Origin: Antricoccus suffuscus
GTDB lineage: Bacteria; Actinomycetota; Actinomycetes; Mycobacteriales; Antricoccaceae
Length of the DNA stretch: 64,000 bases
Assembly: GCF_003003235.1 (NCBI RefSeq)
Contig: NZ_PVUE01000004.1
Span: 185,629-249,628, forward strand
Reading direction: 5' to 3'
In this document: positions 62,477 to 64,000 of the stretch, in pieces
Layout: each line of letters opens with the position of its first letter
Numbering within the stretch: the stretch's first letter is position 1
Notes under the pieces: model-generated
The model's database searches: none
What the model was told of the DNA's origin: nothing
The model's input: the letters and a program-made list of their open reading frames with translations, nothing else
Program-made: the position numbers and the translations under genes

Positions 62477-63622
62477 GTGGAACAACTCAGCCTCGGAATA
62501 CTCTCCCGTTCGCGCAAACCCGACGAGCGACGACTTCCGATTCATCCAGATCATTTTCAGAGAATCGACGCCGACCTTCGGGCGCGGATTTACATCGAGA
62601 GTGGGTACGGCGAACAGTTCGGTCTCAGCGATGACAAGCTCGCGCCGTACGTCGGAGGAATCCTTACTCGGGAGCAGTTGATCGCCAAGTGCGACGCGAT
62701 CCTACTGCCGAAACCACAGAAGGAAGACCTGGCCGAGCTGCGTGAGGGGCAGATTCTCTGGGGGTGGCCGCATTGCGTCCAGGACACCGAACTCACCCAG
62801 GTCGCGATCGACCGCAAGCTGACCCTCGTCGCATTCGAAGCGATGAACTATTGGACCGCCGACGGCGGGTTCAGCCTGCATGTATTCCACAAGAACAACG
62901 AGCTTGCCGGCTACTGCTCGGTCTTGCACGCGATGCAGACTGTCGGGGTCACCGGTGACTACGGTCGCCGACTGCGCGCCGCGGTGATCGGGTTTGGGGC
63001 GACCGCCCGGGGCGCCGTCACCGTGCTCGCCGCGCACGGAGTCACCGACGTCGACGTGCTGACTGAGCGAGGCGTCAACGCTGTCGCCTCACCGATCCAT
63101 TCCGCGCAGATCGTCCAGTTCGAGCACGATCAGGCTGCGCCGCGGCGAAGCGAGGCGATTCTCCGCGACGGGAGCCGTCAAGCGCTGCCGGCGTTCCTCG
63201 GCGATCACGACATCATCGTCAACTGTGTGCTGCAGAAGCCGGAAGCGCCGCTGATGTTCCTCGACGCCGAGGATCTGGTTGACGTCGCGCCAGGGACTCT
63301 GATCGTCGACGTGTCGTGTGACGAAGGCATGGGCTTTAGTTGGGCGCGCCCGACGACGTTCGCCGAGCCGACGTTCACCGTCGGTGACCACGTCACCTAT
63401 TACGGGGTCGACCACAGCCCGTCGTTACTGTGGGCATCTGCGACCTGGGAGATCAGCGACGCACTCCTGCCGTATCTGCGCACAGTGCTCGACGGTCGGC
63501 GGGCCCGGGAGGCGGATGAGACTATCCGCAGGGCGATCGAGATCAAGGACGGCGTGATCATCAATCCGAGCATTCTGGACTTTCAGAGCAGGGCCGCAGC
63601 CTACCCACACGCCAAGGTATAG
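62477..63622 (+). CDS. Alanine dehydrogenase/N5-(carboxyethyl)ornithine synthase-like enzyme
   Basis: A 381-residue NAD(P)-linked enzyme. The N-terminal substrate domain holds D-E-R-R-L-P-I-H-P (catalytic Arg) and L-P-K-P-Q (Lys) as in alanine dehydrogenase and carboxyethylornithine synthase. The cofactor domain Rossmann motif is V-I-G-F-G-A-T-A-R-G near residue 172, and V-D-V-S-C-D-E-G-M-G near 278. GTG start with AGGGGC upstream. The product could be an opine-like imino acid or alanine; sequence cannot decide. It stands alone in its direction. Confidence 0.8.
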   Translation: MEQLSLGILSRSRKPDERRLPIHPDHFQRIDADLRARIYIESGYGEQFGLSDDKLAPYVGGILTREQLIAKCDAILLPKPQKEDLAELREGQILWGWPHCVQDTELTQVAIDRKLTLVAFEAMNYWTADGGFSLHVFHKNNELAGYCSVLHAMQTVGVTGDYGRRLRAAVIGFGATARGAVTVLAAHGVTDVDVLTERGVNAVASPIHSAQIVQFEHDQAAPRRSEAILRDGSRQALPAFLGDHDIIVNCVLQKPEAPLMFLDAEDLVDVAPGTLIVDVSCDEGMGFSWARPTTFAEPTFTVGDHVTYYGVDHSPSLLWASATWEISDALLPYLRTVLDGRRAREADETIRRAIEIKDGVIINPSILDFQSRAAAYPHAKV

Positions 63623-63664
63623 CGGGGTGAAACGGTGCAGCCAAACGTAATGCGGACCCCTGCG

Positions 63665-64000
63665 TCATTCGCGTCTGTTGTTGAGGGTGATGCGGTGGTG
63701 TAGGACCGGGGTACGGGTCTGGTCGATCCACGCCGGCGGTCGCCAGTGCGGCAGTCCGCTGATCATGACTGATTCCCAGCCGCGGTCCTCGTATTCACGG
63801 TGGTGATAGCCACACGCGAGAGTCAGGTCATCAATATCGGTCGGGCCGCCGTCTCGCCACGCGGTGACGTGGTGGATTTGGCACCATTCCGGTGGCGTGT
63901 GGCAGCCGGGGAAGGTGCAGCCGCCGTCCCGCGCGACCAGCGCGATGTATTGGCTCGCGGTCGCGAGCCGTTGCGCCCGGCCGAGGTAGAGCACGACACC
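63665..64000 (-). CDS. HNH endonuclease of the DUF222/13E12 family, C-terminal part
   Basis: The frame is open to the window edge, so the N-terminus is missing. The HNH core is visible: C-T-F-P-G-C-H, W-C-Q-I-H-H-V, W-R-D-G-G-P-T, and C-G-Y-H-H-R, giving two C-x-x-C-type pairs and the catalytic H-H. Such proteins are abundant actinobacterial repeats (13E12) and spread as mobile elements. DNA target is unknown. Confidence 0.88.
   Translation of the reverse strand, partial: GVVLYLGRAQRLATASQYIALVARDGGCTFPGCHTPPEWCQIHHVTAWRDGGPTDIDDLTLACGYHHREYEDRGWESVMISGLPHWRPPAWIDQTRTPVLHHRITLNNRRE

Overview
The window looks like chromosome from a high-GC actinomycete. The evidence is GC-rich third codon positions, frequent GTG starts, the actinobacterial DUF222/13E12-type HNH endonuclease fragment at the right edge, DUF1707, DUF1059, Pr6Pr and TM0106-type proteins, and many starts that look leaderless (TAnnnT 6-7 nt before the start codon). 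Host identity is inference. I saw no rRNA, tRNA, CRISPR array, integrase or intact insertion sequence. Pseudogene fragments (5.3, 23.9-24.5 and 35.4-36.1 kb) mark places where DNA has been lost or rearranged.

Layout. 0-5.3 kb: end of a peptide/opine-type ABC transporter (binding-protein end, two permeases) followed by two amidases. 5.3-5.8 kb: a truncated YeiH-like fragment and unassigned DNA. 5.8-12.1 kb: an S9 peptidase, then a CYP153-like P450 with its own 2Fe-2S ferredoxin and FAD reductase, a tiny DUF1059 gene and a divergent TetR regulator; a promoter with a perfect operator-like palindrome precedes the ferredoxin. 12.3-18.4 kb: lipoprotein serine hydrolase, VOC protein, a second P450, an orphan NarL-type regulator, an MFS transporter and a thioesterase. 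18.5-23.9 kb: a SWIM-SNF2 helicase, and a DHA2 efflux pump divergent from a MarR regulator. 23.9-28.5 kb: repeat-truncated ltrA remnant, TetR, a 3Fe-4S-type ferredoxin with an FAD reductase, Gfo/Idh/MocA and SDR oxidoreductases. 28.5-36.1 kb: a structured leader before a Na+/H+ antiporter, DUF998, aldose epimerase with DUF1707, an alpha/beta hydrolase, and a ChrB-N/DedA/broken MFS set.

36.2-41.3 kb is an acyl-CoA catabolic operon (MaoC hydratase, DUF35 protein, thiolase/aldolase-like protein, acyl-CoA ligase) with a TetR gene at its far end. Both promoters carry the same 16-bp dyad TCGACA-N4-TGTCGA, so the regulator and its target operon can be paired from sequence. 41.3-43.8 kb: PHA synthase with a PhaE-like partner, a strong terminator, and a divergent TetR. 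43.8-47.6 kb: MBL-fold protein, FAD aromatic-type monooxygenase and quinone reductase. 47.7-54.3 kb: cupin, aconitase, VOC protein, a small helical unknown, M20 amidohydrolase, and an ArsR-SRPBCC operon with two matching operators. 54.3-57.0 kb: an NnrS-like membrane protein, a SufT-type Fe-S assembly factor and a DUF2249 protein fused in frame to an upstream helical domain, probably nitrogen-oxide or Fe-S related. 57.2-64 kb: small membrane protein, DUF1801, a 1160-residue TM0106 nuclease-helicase fusion, Pr6Pr membrane protein, an alanine dehydrogenase/carboxyethylornithine synthase-like enzyme, and the HNH fragment.

The overall theme is oxidation and CoA-dependent breakdown of hydrophobic substrates (two P450s, three separate flavin or ferredoxin redox sets, acyl-CoA ligase and hydratase, PHA storage), controlled by local TetR/MarR/ArsR repressors whose operators can often be seen.
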